In this document: one piece after another, positions 24,030 to 33,160 of the stretch | Numbering within the stretch: the stretch's first letter is position 1 | Layout: each line of letters begins with the position of its first letter | NCBI GenBank assembly: GCA_014859465.1 | Contig: JACUUF010000026.1 | Coordinates: 1 to 38,092, forward strand | Length of the DNA stretch: 38,092 nucleotides | From: Methyloprofundus sp. | GTDB taxonomy: Bacteria > Pseudomonadota > Gammaproteobacteria > Methylococcales > Methylomonadaceae | Direction: 5' to 3' | Notes under the pieces: generated by a model | Databases searched by the model: none | The model's input: the letters and a program-made list of their open reading frames with translations, nothing else | Told to the model about the DNA's origin: nothing | Position numbers and translations under genes: made by a program

Positions 24030-25374
24030 GATTAACTTCCTGTATTTGGCTGCTAACAGATCCGCTAGCGAAACGTGTTTTAATAATTTGCCCAATGTTT
24101 AATTGCATGCTTGAGCTAAGTAGCGCGTTTTGTTCCGTGCTAGTTAAGGTGTAGCCGCGATGCAAAGTAGCTAGTGGGCTGACGACGTTAAGTGTTTGGC
24201 TAAGTAAGGTAAATTTTTGTTGATTCTCATGCAGCTTATTTTTTATGCTGCTGTTTAATCGACTATTAAGATGTGTATAGCAATTTCTTAACTGCGCTAG
24301 CTTATGCGCTGGATTAAATTGCCAAAGCTGAGCTTGATGTGCTTTAAGATCCGATTTTGCCTGGTTTAATTGATTTTGCAAAGTCGATTTTAAGCGTAAT
24401 TCCAATTCATCTAGGCGTTGAGCTTGTATTTGTAAGCGTTTGCCAGGGTGTTGTTGATTTAGGTTTTTAGTGATCCAGTCTAAATGGCGGATATGCTGCT
24501 GTAATTTATTTTGCATAAGCTGGGCAAGCTGATATTCATAGGCTTGAAATTGACCTAGCCATTGCTGAGCATCAGGGGTACAGTGTTCGGCCGCCGCAGT
24601 AGGTGTGGCAGCGCGCAAATCACTGACGTAGTCCGTGATTGTGGTGTCGGTTTCATGACCAATGCCACTGATAATTGGAATGCGGCTTTTAAAGATGGCA
24701 TTGGCGACCATTTCTTCATTAAATGCCCATAAATCTTCTAAAGATCCGCCGCCACGGGCTAAAATCAAGACATCACAATCTTTGCGCTGATTGGCATTAA
24801 TAATCGCTTGGTTGATGGCGTATTTGGCTTCATTGCCTTGCACCATCACGGGATAGATAATAATCGGAATTGTCGGGAAGCGGCGCTTAAGTACCGAGAG
24901 TATGTCGCGTATTGCGGCACCAGAAGGCGAGGTGATAATGCCTATGCAGCTCGGTATGGTGGGCAGTGTTTTTTTGTGTTCAGGGGCAAATAGTCCTTTT
25001 GCCGCGAGTTTTTCTTTCAGCTGTTCAAATGCACGGCGAAGAGCGCCATCGCCCGCTTCTTGCAGCTGATTAATAATTAACTGATAGTCACCACGCGCCT
25101 CGTATAAACTGACATTGGCGCTGGCTTGAATTTGTAGGCCATTTTCTGGCGCAAATTTAAGGCGTTGTACTTGGCTGCGGAACATGGCGCAACGCACTTG
25201 AGCGCGTTCATCTTTTAAGGTGAAGTAAATATGCCCTGATGAAGGGTGACTTAAATTGGAAATTTCCCCACTAACTTGTACGGCGAAAAAATTCTGTTCT
25301 AAGAGATACTTTACGCTGCTATTAAGTTGCGAAACACTAAAAACTTTTGTTGCTGAATGACCAAAGGCTTCCAT
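24022..25374 (-). CDS. xseA: exodeoxyribonuclease VII large subunit
   Basis: The 450-residue protein (E. coli XseA: 456) is the catalytic subunit of exonuclease VII, which degrades single-stranded DNA from both ends and works with XseB (not in this window). The OB fold lies at about 1-105 (FSVSQLNSSVKYLLEQNF, then VSGEISNLSHPSSGHIYFTL). The central nuclease domain has GIITSPSGAAIRDIL, ILARGGGSLEDLWAFNEE and GIGHETDTTITDYVSDLRAATPTAAAE in family order. The long C-terminal coiled coil (about 265-400) ends with LHRGYTLT. It is four bases downstream of the PilZ gene and overlaps the M23 gene, so the three are probably co-transcribed. Confidence 0.97.
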   Translation of the reverse strand: MEAFGHSATKVFSVSQLNSSVKYLLEQNFFAVQVSGEISNLSHPSSGHIYFTLKDERAQVRCAMFRSQVQRLKFAPENGLQIQASANVSLYEARGDYQLIINQLQEAGDGALRRAFEQLKEKLAAKGLFAPEHKKTLPTIPSCIGIITSPSGAAIRDILSVLKRRFPTIPIIIYPVMVQGNEAKYAINQAIINANQRKDCDVLILARGGGSLEDLWAFNEEMVANAIFKSRIPIISGIGHETDTTITDYVSDLRAATPTAAAEHCTPDAQQWLGQFQAYEYQLAQLMQNKLQQHIRHLDWITKNLNQQHPGKRLQIQAQRLDELELRLKSTLQNQLNQAKSDLKAHQAQLWQFNPAHKLAQLRNCYTHLNSRLNSSIKNKLHENQQKFTLLSQTLNVVSPLATLHRGYTLTSTEQNALLSSSMQLNIGQIIKTRFASGSVSSQIQEVNHE

Positions 25375-25378
25375 TTAT

Positions 25379-26113
25379 TTAGCTTTTTTTCCTGTTTTCT
25401 CGTTCGATTAGTTGCATATAACGTTGGATTTTTGCTTCAATCGCGGGAGAAGGATCGATCAATTGTACGCCTATAAGCTGGGTTTTATCTTCTCTATCAG
25501 GCGTTAATGAGCGTTGATTACGAATTTCTACAGCGCTATAAAAATCACCTATTTCAGGTAATTCTATAAAACAGTTGTCCAATGTATTGGTCATTTGCCA
25601 GTCGTCCGTTAGCTCTTCGGGTTCTATTTGTAGGCATAAGCCAGAAATACTTATATCCTGGATTTTTAAATGCAGCTCTTGCGTTGCTTCTTGATCGTCT
25701 AGTGTTATTTTTACCGTACACAAAGCGGGGTTAGACATGGGGGATCTGACGCGATAGAACTTCCGCTGTTCAAGCCAATGGAGGGTTTCAGGAATAGATA
25801 ATAAAAATGCTGGGGTGCCCTTTATGCTTGTTGTCGTTATGTTCTTATGAGAGAACTGTACTTGTATGCCTGAAACAACGCTGTTAAATGTCACTTCGCT
25901 AGCGTTAAGAAAATTTTTGTTAAGGTAAGCTTTAGATGCACAATCTAGGGTAAATATTTGCTTTGCTTTATCTACGTTGGTAATGGCGGTGATGAACGAT
26001 TCTTTATTCTCTCCAAAATGCGCAGTGATTAAGCAGCCTTGTTCCCACATAAGGGTAAGTTTGCGAATTATTTCGATATTGTTTTTGATAGTAAAGGGCG
26101 ATTCCGAAGACAT
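25379..26113 (-). CDS. YcgR-like PilZ domain protein (c-di-GMP receptor)
   Basis: The 244-residue protein has an N-terminal YcgR-N type beta domain (about 1-110) and a C-terminal PilZ domain (about 112-240). The c-di-GMP motifs are visible: the RxxxR-type RKFYRVR and the D-x-S-x-x-G in IQDISISGLCL. Proteins of this design bind c-di-GMP and act on the flagellar motor, cellulose or alginate machinery, or pili; the target here is unknown. The ATG at 26113 is preferred over a TTG two codons earlier. The start has no strong ribosome binding site. It lies four bases upstream of xseA. Confidence 0.88.
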   Translation of the reverse strand: MSSESPFTIKNNIEIIRKLTLMWEQGCLITAHFGENKESFITAITNVDKAKQIFTLDCASKAYLNKNFLNASEVTFNSVVSGIQVQFSHKNITTTSIKGTPAFLLSIPETLHWLEQRKFYRVRSPMSNPALCTVKITLDDQEATQELHLKIQDISISGLCLQIEPEELTDDWQMTNTLDNCFIELPEIGDFYSAVEIRNQRSLTPDREDKTQLIGVQLIDPSPAIEAKIQRYMQLIERENRKKS

Positions 26114-26195
26114 AGACAAATAAATAAATAATTAAACCAATGGATAGGCTATTGTAGAATAATTGCTATTATCTGTATATTAATTGGGAGAGAAG

Positions 26196-26516
26196 ATGGG
26201 TTGGCTGTATTTAATGGGGGCAAGTATTGCAGAAATATTTTTTGCCTTGAGTCTCAAATATAACGAAGGGTTCACTAAATTAATTCCTTCGATTGTAACC
26301 GCTGTTTCGGGCGCGGGAAGTTTTGGCCTATTAATGTTATCAATTAAGACCTTGCCCTTAGGCACTGCCTATGCAATCTGGACAGGCGTAGGCGCAGCGG
26401 GTATTGCTATTGCTGGTATTTTCTTGTTTAAAGAATCCCTGGATATTTATCGCCTATCATCAATTTCTCTTATTATTATAGGTGTGATTGGCTTGAAATT
26501 ATTTGCGGGTGAATAA
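26196..26516 (+). CDS. SMR family transporter (SugE/Gdx-like)
   Basis: The 106-residue protein has four membrane helices. The start is the ATG at 26196 because GGGAGAG lies just upstream; an in-frame TTG at 26184 is rejected. The conserved membrane Glu is E13 (GASIAEIFFALSLKY), and the third helix has LGTAYAIWTGVGAAGIAI, like the Gdx/SugE subgroup (guanidinium exporters) rather than EmrE. The substrate is not provable from this. The stop overlaps the next ATG (TAATG), so tusB is translationally coupled. Confidence 0.87.
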   Translation: MGWLYLMGASIAEIFFALSLKYNEGFTKLIPSIVTAVSGAGSFGLLMLSIKTLPLGTAYAIWTGVGAAGIAIAGIFLFKESLDIYRLSSISLIIIGVIGLKLFAGE

Positions 26517-26806
26517 TGCTACATATCCTTAATGAGCGTGTTGAACTTGATGTCTTTTTTCAGCGGATTGCACGCGAAGATGCATTGATTTTCCTTGGTA
26601 GTTCTGTTTTATGCCTGCATAGTAATGGGCAAGCTGCTGAGCAATTAAAGCAGTATTGTCAAAATTTTCAATGTTACGTTTTAGAGCCAGATTTATTGGC
26701 AAGAGGCCTTAAGCGTAATGAGATCATAGTAGGCATAAAGCCGGTTGATTATTCTGGTTTTGTGACTTTAACCACTGAACATGAAGTGATAAAAACATGG
26801 AATTAG
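26516..26806 (+). CDS. tusB: TusB/DsrH family sulfur-relay protein
   Basis: The 96-residue protein begins MLHILNERVELDVFFQRI and contains DALIFLGSSVLCLHS, both typical for DsrH/TusB. In E. coli TusB forms a complex with TusC and TusD that passes sulfur to TusE for tRNA 2-thiouridine. Its start overlaps the SMR stop by one base, and its end overlaps tusE by ten. No tusC or tusD (DsrF, DsrE) lies next to it, so its partners must be elsewhere or absent. Confidence 0.85.
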   Translation: MLHILNERVELDVFFQRIAREDALIFLGSSVLCLHSNGQAAEQLKQYCQNFQCYVLEPDLLARGLKRNEIIVGIKPVDYSGFVTLTTEHEVIKTWN

Positions 26807-27129
26807 ACGTTAATGGCCAGATCATTGCGCTAACGGATCAAGGTTTTTTATGTGATATGACGCAATGGAATGATGAGGTAGCACAGTATCTTGCACGGTT
26901 AGAAGGTATTGTACTCAGTGCCGAGCACAGAGAAATTCTATTATTTTTCCGGCAGTTTTATCAAGACTATAAATATTTACCGAATGCGCGGGTCTTTGCC
27001 AAAGCCATTAAGAATACATTGGGCGAAGACAAAGCAAGTAGCCGTTATTTGCTGAAATTATTTCCTGATGGTCCATTGAAGTATGCGGCAAAAATTGCTG
27101 GACTACCTAAGCCGCCGAGCTGTTTGTAA
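26797..27129 (+). CDS. tusE: TusE/DsrC family sulfur-carrier protein
   Basis: The 110-residue protein has the DsrC/TusE sequence pattern: MELDVNGQIIALTDQGFLCD, then EHREILLFFRQFYQDY and LPNARVFAKAIK. It ends GLPKPPSCL with the invariant penultimate Cys (C109) that carries persulfide. The second Cys of sulfite-reductase-linked DsrC, about ten residues earlier, is Ala here (KYAAKIAG), which points to TusE function in tRNA thiolation. It overlaps tusB by ten bases. Confidence 0.9.
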   Translation: MELDVNGQIIALTDQGFLCDMTQWNDEVAQYLARLEGIVLSAEHREILLFFRQFYQDYKYLPNARVFAKAIKNTLGEDKASSRYLLKLFPDGPLKYAAKIAGLPKPPSCL

Positions 27130-27139
27130 CAATATTTGC

Positions 27140-27535
27140 TTAGTTTTCGCTTTGTTTAAATCTATGGATTTGACGGCGTTGCTTTTTGTTCGGGCGTTGT
27201 CCGGCATCATCAGGCATCAGTAAGCGTTCTGCACGTCTTTGAGCGACATCTTGCGCGCGTTTTAAGCGACTGGCCTCTGATTCTGAATACAATAAAACAG
27301 CTTCTGCTGCCGGTCTACGCTGAGCATTTATGCCTAATACGCTAATATCCCAGCTGTATTGATCCTTATGAATGAGCAAAGCATCATTAATTTTAACTTC
27401 TTTACTCGGCTTTACGCGTTGCCCATTCAAATGAACTTTTCCGCCCGATACCGCATCGGATGCGAGTTTGCGCGTTTTAAAAAAACGCGCAGCCCAAAGC
27501 CATTTATCTAGTCGAATGGATGCGATTTGTTGCAT
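27140..27535 (-). CDS. hslR: Hsp15, ribosome-associated heat shock protein (S4 domain)
   Basis: The 131-residue protein (E. coli HslR: 133) has an S4 RNA-binding domain at the N-terminus ([20 protein letters not shown], then [17 protein letters not shown]) and a very basic helical tail ([29 protein letters not shown]). Hsp15 binds 50S subunits blocked by a nascent chain with attached tRNA and helps recycle them. It lies two bases after the rhodanese stop and is probably coupled to it. Confidence 0.95.
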   Translation of the reverse strand: MQQIASIRLDKWLWAARFFKTRKLASDAVSGGKVHLNGQRVKPSKEVKINDALLIHKDQYSWDISVLGINAQRRPAAEAVLLYSESEASRLKRAQDVAQRRAERLLMPDDAGQRPNKKQRRQIHRFKQSEN

Positions 27536-27537
27536 TT

Positions 27538-27882
27538 TTAGTTTTCAGACCATGCTTTGTAGCCACCCGCTAGGCTTACAGCATTAGTGTAGCCTAGTTT
27601 GTGTAGAGACTCAGTCGCTAGTGCAGAGCGTCCGCCTGATTGGCAGTAGACAATAATTTTAGCTGTTTGCTGCCTTGAAAAAATAGGGTGGTTTGCTATC
27701 TGAAACTCAAGAACGCCGCGCGGAATATTGACTGCATTAGGGATTTGTCCGGCTGCAAATTCAGTAGGTTCTCTAACATCTAAAACTAAGTGGTTAGCGA
27801 GCACTTGTTTTGCTTCTGCGACTGAAATTTCAGAAATATTTTGTTTGGCGCTTGCCACTAAGTCCATTGCTGTTAATGCCAT
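27538..27882 (-). CDS. single-domain rhodanese (sulfurtransferase)
   Basis: This 114-residue rhodanese has [20 protein letters not shown] and the active-site loop CQSGGRSA (C80), where the Cys carries persulfide. A short helical extension precedes the domain. The active loop is six residues, typical of GlpE/PspE-type thiosulfate or polysulfide sulfurtransferases. GAGGATT lies eight bases before the ATG. It heads the hslR unit. It converges with tusE, so a link to the sulfur relay is possible but not shown. Confidence 0.92.
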   Translation of the reverse strand: MALTAMDLVASAKQNISEISVAEAKQVLANHLVLDVREPTEFAAGQIPNAVNIPRGVLEFQIANHPIFSRQQTAKIIVYCQSGGRSALATESLHKLGYTNAVSLAGGYKAWSEN

Positions 27883-28015
27883 AATAAAATCCTCAGTAAA
27901 TAGTTAAAGCTTTATATTAGCAAATATTAATATTTTAGGTCTATTTTTTTATAGCTTGCTGGTGTTTTAAGGTAAAATGAGCCTTCATTTATGCTTTTAT
28001 TATTGAGGATTTTCT

Positions 28016-28399
28016 ATGAATTTTGAGAAAGTTATTTTTGGTTTTTTCATTATTTTATCATTAACACTGAATGTGGGGTTTTTTCTGGGTGAGTATGATA
28101 ATCCAGCTCAGCATGGTGTTTTTGAGTTGTTTGCTGTGGTGATTGTTAATTTAATTGCAACAGGATTAAAGTTAGGCGATCGTTCGCAAATTGGTGCTAT
28201 TTTATTAGCCACCAGTTTAGTGGCTGACTTTGAATTAATTGCGGCTGCATTGCATTGGACTTTTGCAGTGCATATAGCCGGTACAGGGGTAACTCCGGAT
28301 GTCATGGCGAGCATTATTGCGATGGCCGGCGGTGCATTGGTCGCTAATATTATTTCGGTCGTTATTTTGGTTTCTGAAACTTTAATGTCAAGATTATAA
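28016..28399 (+). CDS. DUF6394 family membrane protein
   Basis: The 127-residue protein has four hydrophobic helices (about 5-22, 35-52, 59-80, 92-122). It resembles the DUF6394 family that is found next to TrkA-type potassium channel genes. GAGGATTTTCT precedes the ATG. The gene lies 40 bases upstream of the RCK channel, so a role as an accessory to that channel is a reasonable inference. No catalytic motif is visible. Confidence 0.75.
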   Translation: MNFEKVIFGFFIILSLTLNVGFFLGEYDNPAQHGVFELFAVVIVNLIATGLKLGDRSQIGAILLATSLVADFELIAAALHWTFAVHIAGTGVTPDVMASIIAMAGGALVANIISVVILVSETLMSRL

Positions 28400-28439
28400 G
28401 CGAAGAATTTTTCCATAATCCTCATCACTTTTAGAAAAT

Positions 28440-30170
28440 ATGAATGCAAGTCAGGATATAAGTCGGGTTAGTTTTATTGTTATGCGCGAAATGCGCGCTC
28501 CTTTAATGACTATATTAATCGTTTATGCTCTGTCTATTTTAGGCATGGTGTTTATTCCAGGCATTGAGATTGATGGTAATACTCAGTATTTAAGTATTTT
28601 TCATGCTTTTTACGTCATCAGTTATACCGCAACGACAATAGGCTTTGGTGAGATTCCTTACGCATTTAGTGATGCCCAGCGATTATGGATGATAGTCTGT
28701 ATTTATGCGGGGGTGGTCACTTGGTTTTATGCCTTAGGTAGTATCGTACGTTTATTCCAAAACCGCTTTTTTTTACGTGCCGTTGAGGAGTGGCGATTCT
28801 CTAAAAATGTCCATCGTATTACTGGGCCATTTTATATTGTCTGTGGTTTTGGGGATACCGGAAGTGTTTTGGTTAGAGGCATGAATGATGCGGGATTAAG
28901 AGCTATCGTTATCGATCAAAGTGAAGAGCGTATTCAAGCATTAAAATTGCGTAATTATAAAACGGCGGTGCCAGGTCTGTGCGCAAATGCCAGTATTCCT
29001 CGATATTTATTAGAAGCTCGTGTGCAAGATGCCATGTGTCAGGGCGTTGTTTGTGTGACTAATGATGAAGAAGTAAACCTAAAAACCTCTGCTATGGCGC
29101 GCTTACTTAATCCCCAAGTGCGCATTATTACCATGTCTAAAGTAGATGATTTTGAAGAAACTTTGTCAACTTTAGGCGGTGAGGTGCATATTGTTGATCC
29201 CTTTAAAACTTTTGCTCGTGTTTTAAATGCTAGCATTAATAATCCTGCTTTTTATGCCTTAAATAATTGGTTGGTTGGCGATAAGGGAGCAACTTTAACT
29301 AGTTATGTTCAGCCTCCTGTGGGAGGTTGGATTATTTGTGGTTATGGTCGGATGGGGCTGGAAGCAAATCGGGTATTGACTAAAAATGGCATTAAAACCG
29401 CAGTTATTGATCCGCATTCAAGGCGCAAAGAAGAAGAGATTGATACTTATGTCATTGGTCACGTCAATGCAAAAACATTAAGTCAGGCAGGTATTCATGA
29501 AGCGGTAGGATTATTGGCTGCTGATGCTGATGATGGACATAATTTAGGAGCCTTATTAAATGCCCGCTGTTTGAATAAGAAATTATTTACTATTGTGCGC
29601 CAAAATAGCCATGAAAATGAAGTGGCATTTTCTGTGGCGAATGCCGATATGATTATGCAGCCCACTTTGGTAACGGCAAGAAAAATATTGCTATTATTGA
29701 TTGCCCCCTTATTAAAGCCTTTTTTTAGATATTTATTGCTTAAAGAGCCAGGCAGAGAGCAAGTACTTAATGACTTGTTAGTTTTATTAAGAGAAAAAAT
29801 TGGTGATAACAAGCCTTCCTTGGCTACGATAGATTTTACGGCGGAAAAAAGTAGTGCGGTTATTCAAGCTTTAGAGGCAGGCGAGGAGGTATTGTTAGAG
29901 CATATTATCGCTGATCCTCGTAATCGTGATGTTGAGCTGGATTTGGTGCCCTTTGTTATCAAGTCCCGTGGCAAAGAGGTTGTTTTACCACCTAAAGATT
30001 ATAAGATTTTAGAAGGGGATCAATTGCTTTTTTGTGGCACCGCCACGGCTAAAGAGTTATTGAGATCTTCTATCAATAGCGAATATACGCTATATTATTT
30101 GCGCACGGGTCGATATAAGCCAATGGGTTATTTTATGCAATGGTACGATCGCCGATTTAATACAGCATAA
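28440..30170 (+). CDS. two-helix potassium channel with tandem RCK (TrkA) domains
   Basis: The 576-residue protein has a membrane part with TM1 (about 22-40), a pore loop with selectivity filter TTIGFGE (65-71), and TM2 (about 82-104). Two RCK units follow, each with a Rossmann motif: IVCGFGDTG (133-141) and IICGYGRMG (about 298-306). A C-terminal TrkA-C-like domain (about 440-560) completes it. The filter TIGFGE is a variant of TVGYGD; it should still be K-selective. RCK domains gate the channel with nucleotides or ions. The first membrane helix is near the start and no signal peptide is needed. It probably co-transcribes with the DUF6394 gene. Confidence 0.9.
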   Translation: MNASQDISRVSFIVMREMRAPLMTILIVYALSILGMVFIPGIEIDGNTQYLSIFHAFYVISYTATTIGFGEIPYAFSDAQRLWMIVCIYAGVVTWFYALGSIVRLFQNRFFLRAVEEWRFSKNVHRITGPFYIVCGFGDTGSVLVRGMNDAGLRAIVIDQSEERIQALKLRNYKTAVPGLCANASIPRYLLEARVQDAMCQGVVCVTNDEEVNLKTSAMARLLNPQVRIITMSKVDDFEETLSTLGGEVHIVDPFKTFARVLNASINNPAFYALNNWLVGDKGATLTSYVQPPVGGWIICGYGRMGLEANRVLTKNGIKTAVIDPHSRRKEEEIDTYVIGHVNAKTLSQAGIHEAVGLLAADADDGHNLGALLNARCLNKKLFTIVRQNSHENEVAFSVANADMIMQPTLVTARKILLLLIAPLLKPFFRYLLLKEPGREQVLNDLLVLLREKIGDNKPSLATIDFTAEKSSAVIQALEAGEEVLLEHIIADPRNRDVELDLVPFVIKSRGKEVVLPPKDYKILEGDQLLFCGTATAKELLRSSINSEYTLYYLRTGRYKPMGYFMQWYDRRFNTA

Positions 30171-30241
30171 CTATATTACCTACAGCAAATCAGAACTCTT
30201 TCCATTTCGTATTATCTATACTTATCAATACCTAACGAAAA

Positions 30242-31603
30242 ATGAAAATTGTTATATTAGGAGCCGGAGTAACTGGCTCGTCGGTCGCTGCGGCACTGGC
30301 CAGTGAAGAAAATGATATTGTTGTGATAGATACCAAATCTTATGTGCTAGCTAACCTGAAAGAGCGTTTGGATATCGCCACGGTAACGGGCAATGCCGGG
30401 CATCCCAGTGTATTGGAGCAGGCTGGCGTACAAAATGCCGAGATCGTCATAGCGGTCACTGATCAGGACGAAACCAACATGCTGGCCTGTCAGATTATCA
30501 ATACGCTTTATAGTAAGCCCAAAACCATCGCCCGTGTCAGGGCAATTGATTATTTAAAGCATCCTGAATTATTTCGCCCCGGCGGCATTCCGATTGACAT
30601 CGTAATCAGTCCTGAGCAGATTGTGATGGAAGCCATTTATAATTTGATCAAGTTTCCCGGCGTCAAACATATTTCTTCTTTTGCCAATGGCATGGTCAGG
30701 CTGTTCTCGATCAAGGCAGATAAAGAGGGTTTTCTGACCGGAAGACCAATCAAGGATTTAAAAGAGCGATTGACTAGCGGAAAAATTCGCGTTGTCGCCA
30801 TTTTTAGGGAGGGAGAACCGATAATGGTTAATGGCGAGGCTATCATCAAAGAAGGCGACGAAGTTTTCTTTGTCTCACCTAGGGAAAAAATCCGTAAAGT
30901 ATTAACCGAGCTGCATATTTTAGAAGAACCCATCAAGACCATTATGATCGCCGGTGGTGGGCATGTAGGCAAGCGATTGGCGATGGCTTTGGAAAAAGAA
31001 CACCAAGTCAAAGTCATCGAGCAGGATCTCGAGCGTATCAAAAATATTGCGGTTGATTTGAAAAATACCCTGATTTTACACGCCGACAGTACCGACGAAA
31101 ATCTTCTGCTCGATGAGCAGATCGAAAAAACCGATTTGTTTTGTGCGGTAACCAATAATGATGGAGCCAATATTATCTCAGCTGCTCTGGCAAAAAAACT
31201 CGGTGCCAAAAAAGCCATTTGCCTGCTTAATCACAGTTCCTACGTCAAGCTAGTCGAGGAAATTAATATCGATGTCGTCGTGCTGCCTAATCAGGAAACC
31301 TTGGGTAGTATTCTGAAGCATGTGCGCAAAGGCGATGTTGCCAGGGTCAGCTCGCTGTGTGGAGGCACCGCAGAAGCCTTAGAAGCGGTCGCTCACAAAG
31401 ATGGCACAAGTCAATCGGTGGTTGGTCTGACCGTTGAGCAAGTTAAACTTCCTGAGGGTGTGGTGCTCGGTTCATTAATTCGAAATGGAAAAATCATTCC
31501 TATCCATCACGACACCGTCTTCGAAGAACACGACCATATCGTCATGTTCGCGCTCGATAAGGCACTCGTTAAACACATTGAAAGCTATTTTCAACGTCTC
31601 TAA
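30242..31603 (+). CDS. trkA: Trk system potassium uptake protein TrkA
   Basis: The 453-residue peripheral membrane protein (E. coli: 458) has two Rossmann/TrkA-N plus TrkA-C units: MKIVILGAGVTGSSVAAALA at the start and TIMIAGGGHVGKRLA in the second half. It forms the NAD(H)/ATP-binding gating ring of the TrkH channel. The stop of trkA and the start of trkH are 20 bases apart. Base composition is visibly higher in GC than the channel gene before it (hand counts of single 60-base lines: 52-53% against 37-40%), so this pair may have a different history. Confidence 0.96.
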   Translation: MKIVILGAGVTGSSVAAALASEENDIVVIDTKSYVLANLKERLDIATVTGNAGHPSVLEQAGVQNAEIVIAVTDQDETNMLACQIINTLYSKPKTIARVRAIDYLKHPELFRPGGIPIDIVISPEQIVMEAIYNLIKFPGVKHISSFANGMVRLFSIKADKEGFLTGRPIKDLKERLTSGKIRVVAIFREGEPIMVNGEAIIKEGDEVFFVSPREKIRKVLTELHILEEPIKTIMIAGGGHVGKRLAMALEKEHQVKVIEQDLERIKNIAVDLKNTLILHADSTDENLLLDEQIEKTDLFCAVTNNDGANIISAALAKKLGAKKAICLLNHSSYVKLVEEINIDVVVLPNQETLGSILKHVRKGDVARVSSLCGGTAEALEAVAHKDGTSQSVVGLTVEQVKLPEGVVLGSLIRNGKIIPIHHDTVFEEHDHIVMFALDKALVKHIESYFQRL

Positions 31604-31623
31604 TACAAAATCGCCTTACCCTT

Positions 31624-33078
31624 ATGCAAGCAAAAGTCGTTTTCAGAAGTATTGGTCTGTTACTCATCTTGTTTAGCTTTACGATGTTTATGCCACTACT
31701 GGTTTCCTTGATTTTTCATGATGATTATGAGTATTTATTTTGGCAAAGTTTTTTAATCATTCTGGTCATTGGTTTGTCGTTGTGGTTTCCGTTGCGTAAC
31801 GAAAAACATCAACTCTGTCATCGAGATGGTTTTTTAATTGTGGCATTCTATTGGATGATACTGGGTACCATAGGCTCGGTTCCCTTTTTGCTAGCCGATA
31901 CTCCGAATATGAGTTTAACCGATGCGGTATTCGAATCGATTTCTGGCTTTACGACTACAGGAGCCACCGTTCTGGAAGGGTTAGACGATTTACCGCCATC
32001 GATTTTGTTTTACCGGCAACAATTACAATGGCTGGGCGGTATGGGCGTCATCGTGCTGGCGTTGGCTGTTTTACCCATGCTAGGTATTGGTGGCATGCAG
32101 TTGTATAAAGCGGAAGTGCCTGGGCCTGTCAAGGATGCGAAGCTGACGCCGCGTATTACCGAAACAGCTAAAGCACTCTGGAGTATTTATCTTTTTATCA
32201 CGGTGGCTTGCACAATTTGTTATTGGCTCGCTGGTATGAGTTGGTTTGACGCCATCGCACATTCCTTTTCGACCGTCGCTAATGGCGGTTATTCGACTCA
32301 TGATGCAAGCTTTGGTTACTTCAATAGTCCTACCTTAGAGTTCATTGCGATTTTCTTCATGATGGTATCCGGACTCAATTTCGCCTTACATTTTGTTGCC
32401 TTGCAAAAAAGATCAATTTCTTGTTATTTCAAGGATACCGAGGCTTTGACCTTCATTTCCATACTATTGATCTGCGGAGGACTGATCGGAACGCATATCT
32501 ACTTTAAAGGAACGGCGGGATTGTCATTGTTTGATTCCATGCGACACGGCATGTTCCAAACGGTTTCTTTTATGACTACATCAGGATTTAGTACTACTGA
32601 GTTTTATCTGTGGCCGGGGGTTGTTCCGATTCTATTGGTGTTTGTTGGATTTATCGGTGGTTGTGCGGGTTCGACAGCTGGCGGACTAAAGGTTATTCGC
32701 GTAATATTCCTCTATAAGCAGGGGGAAAGAGAAATCAAACGATTGATTCACCCCGACGCTTATATCCCAGTCAAGGTGAGCGATGAAGTGCAGCCAGAAA
32801 ATATTATCGATGCAGTTTGGGGCTTTTTTTCGTTATATGTCGTCGCTTTTATCATCATTATGCTACTGATGATGGAATTTGGCCTCGATCAGGTATCTGC
32901 CTTTGCCGCAGTTGCGGCCTGCATCAATAATGTCGGGCCTGGCCTTGGCGAAGTTGCAATGAGCTTTATGACGGTTTCCGATCCGGTCAAATGGTTAGGC
33001 TGTTTTGCGATGTTACTGGGCCGTCTGGAAATTTTCACTATTCTGGTATTATTATCGCCTCGGTATTGGCGCTATTAA
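31624..33078 (+). CDS. trkH: Trk system potassium uptake protein TrkH
   Basis: The 484-residue membrane protein (E. coli: 483) has the four pore-loop repeats of the SKT family. Filter-region glycines are visible in SGFTTTGATVL, STVANGGYST, TTSGFSTTEF and INNVGPGLGEV. It takes up K ions together with TrkA. GGCAGSTAGGLKVIRV is the intramembrane loop motif of TrkH that gates the pore. No strong ribosome binding site precedes the ATG, so coupling to trkA is likely. Confidence 0.96.
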   Translation: MQAKVVFRSIGLLLILFSFTMFMPLLVSLIFHDDYEYLFWQSFLIILVIGLSLWFPLRNEKHQLCHRDGFLIVAFYWMILGTIGSVPFLLADTPNMSLTDAVFESISGFTTTGATVLEGLDDLPPSILFYRQQLQWLGGMGVIVLALAVLPMLGIGGMQLYKAEVPGPVKDAKLTPRITETAKALWSIYLFITVACTICYWLAGMSWFDAIAHSFSTVANGGYSTHDASFGYFNSPTLEFIAIFFMMVSGLNFALHFVALQKRSISCYFKDTEALTFISILLICGGLIGTHIYFKGTAGLSLFDSMRHGMFQTVSFMTTSGFSTTEFYLWPGVVPILLVFVGFIGGCAGSTAGGLKVIRVIFLYKQGEREIKRLIHPDAYIPVKVSDEVQPENIIDAVWGFFSLYVVAFIIIMLLMMEFGLDQVSAFAAVAACINNVGPGLGEVAMSFMTVSDPVKWLGCFAMLLGRLEIFTILVLLSPRYWRY

Positions 33079-33160
33079 CTTGTACTCGGTGGAGGCGCAG
33101 TGGTACGTAAAGTGCCGCTAGTCTCTAAGCTAGGTTGATTAATCTACTGACTTCATTAAT

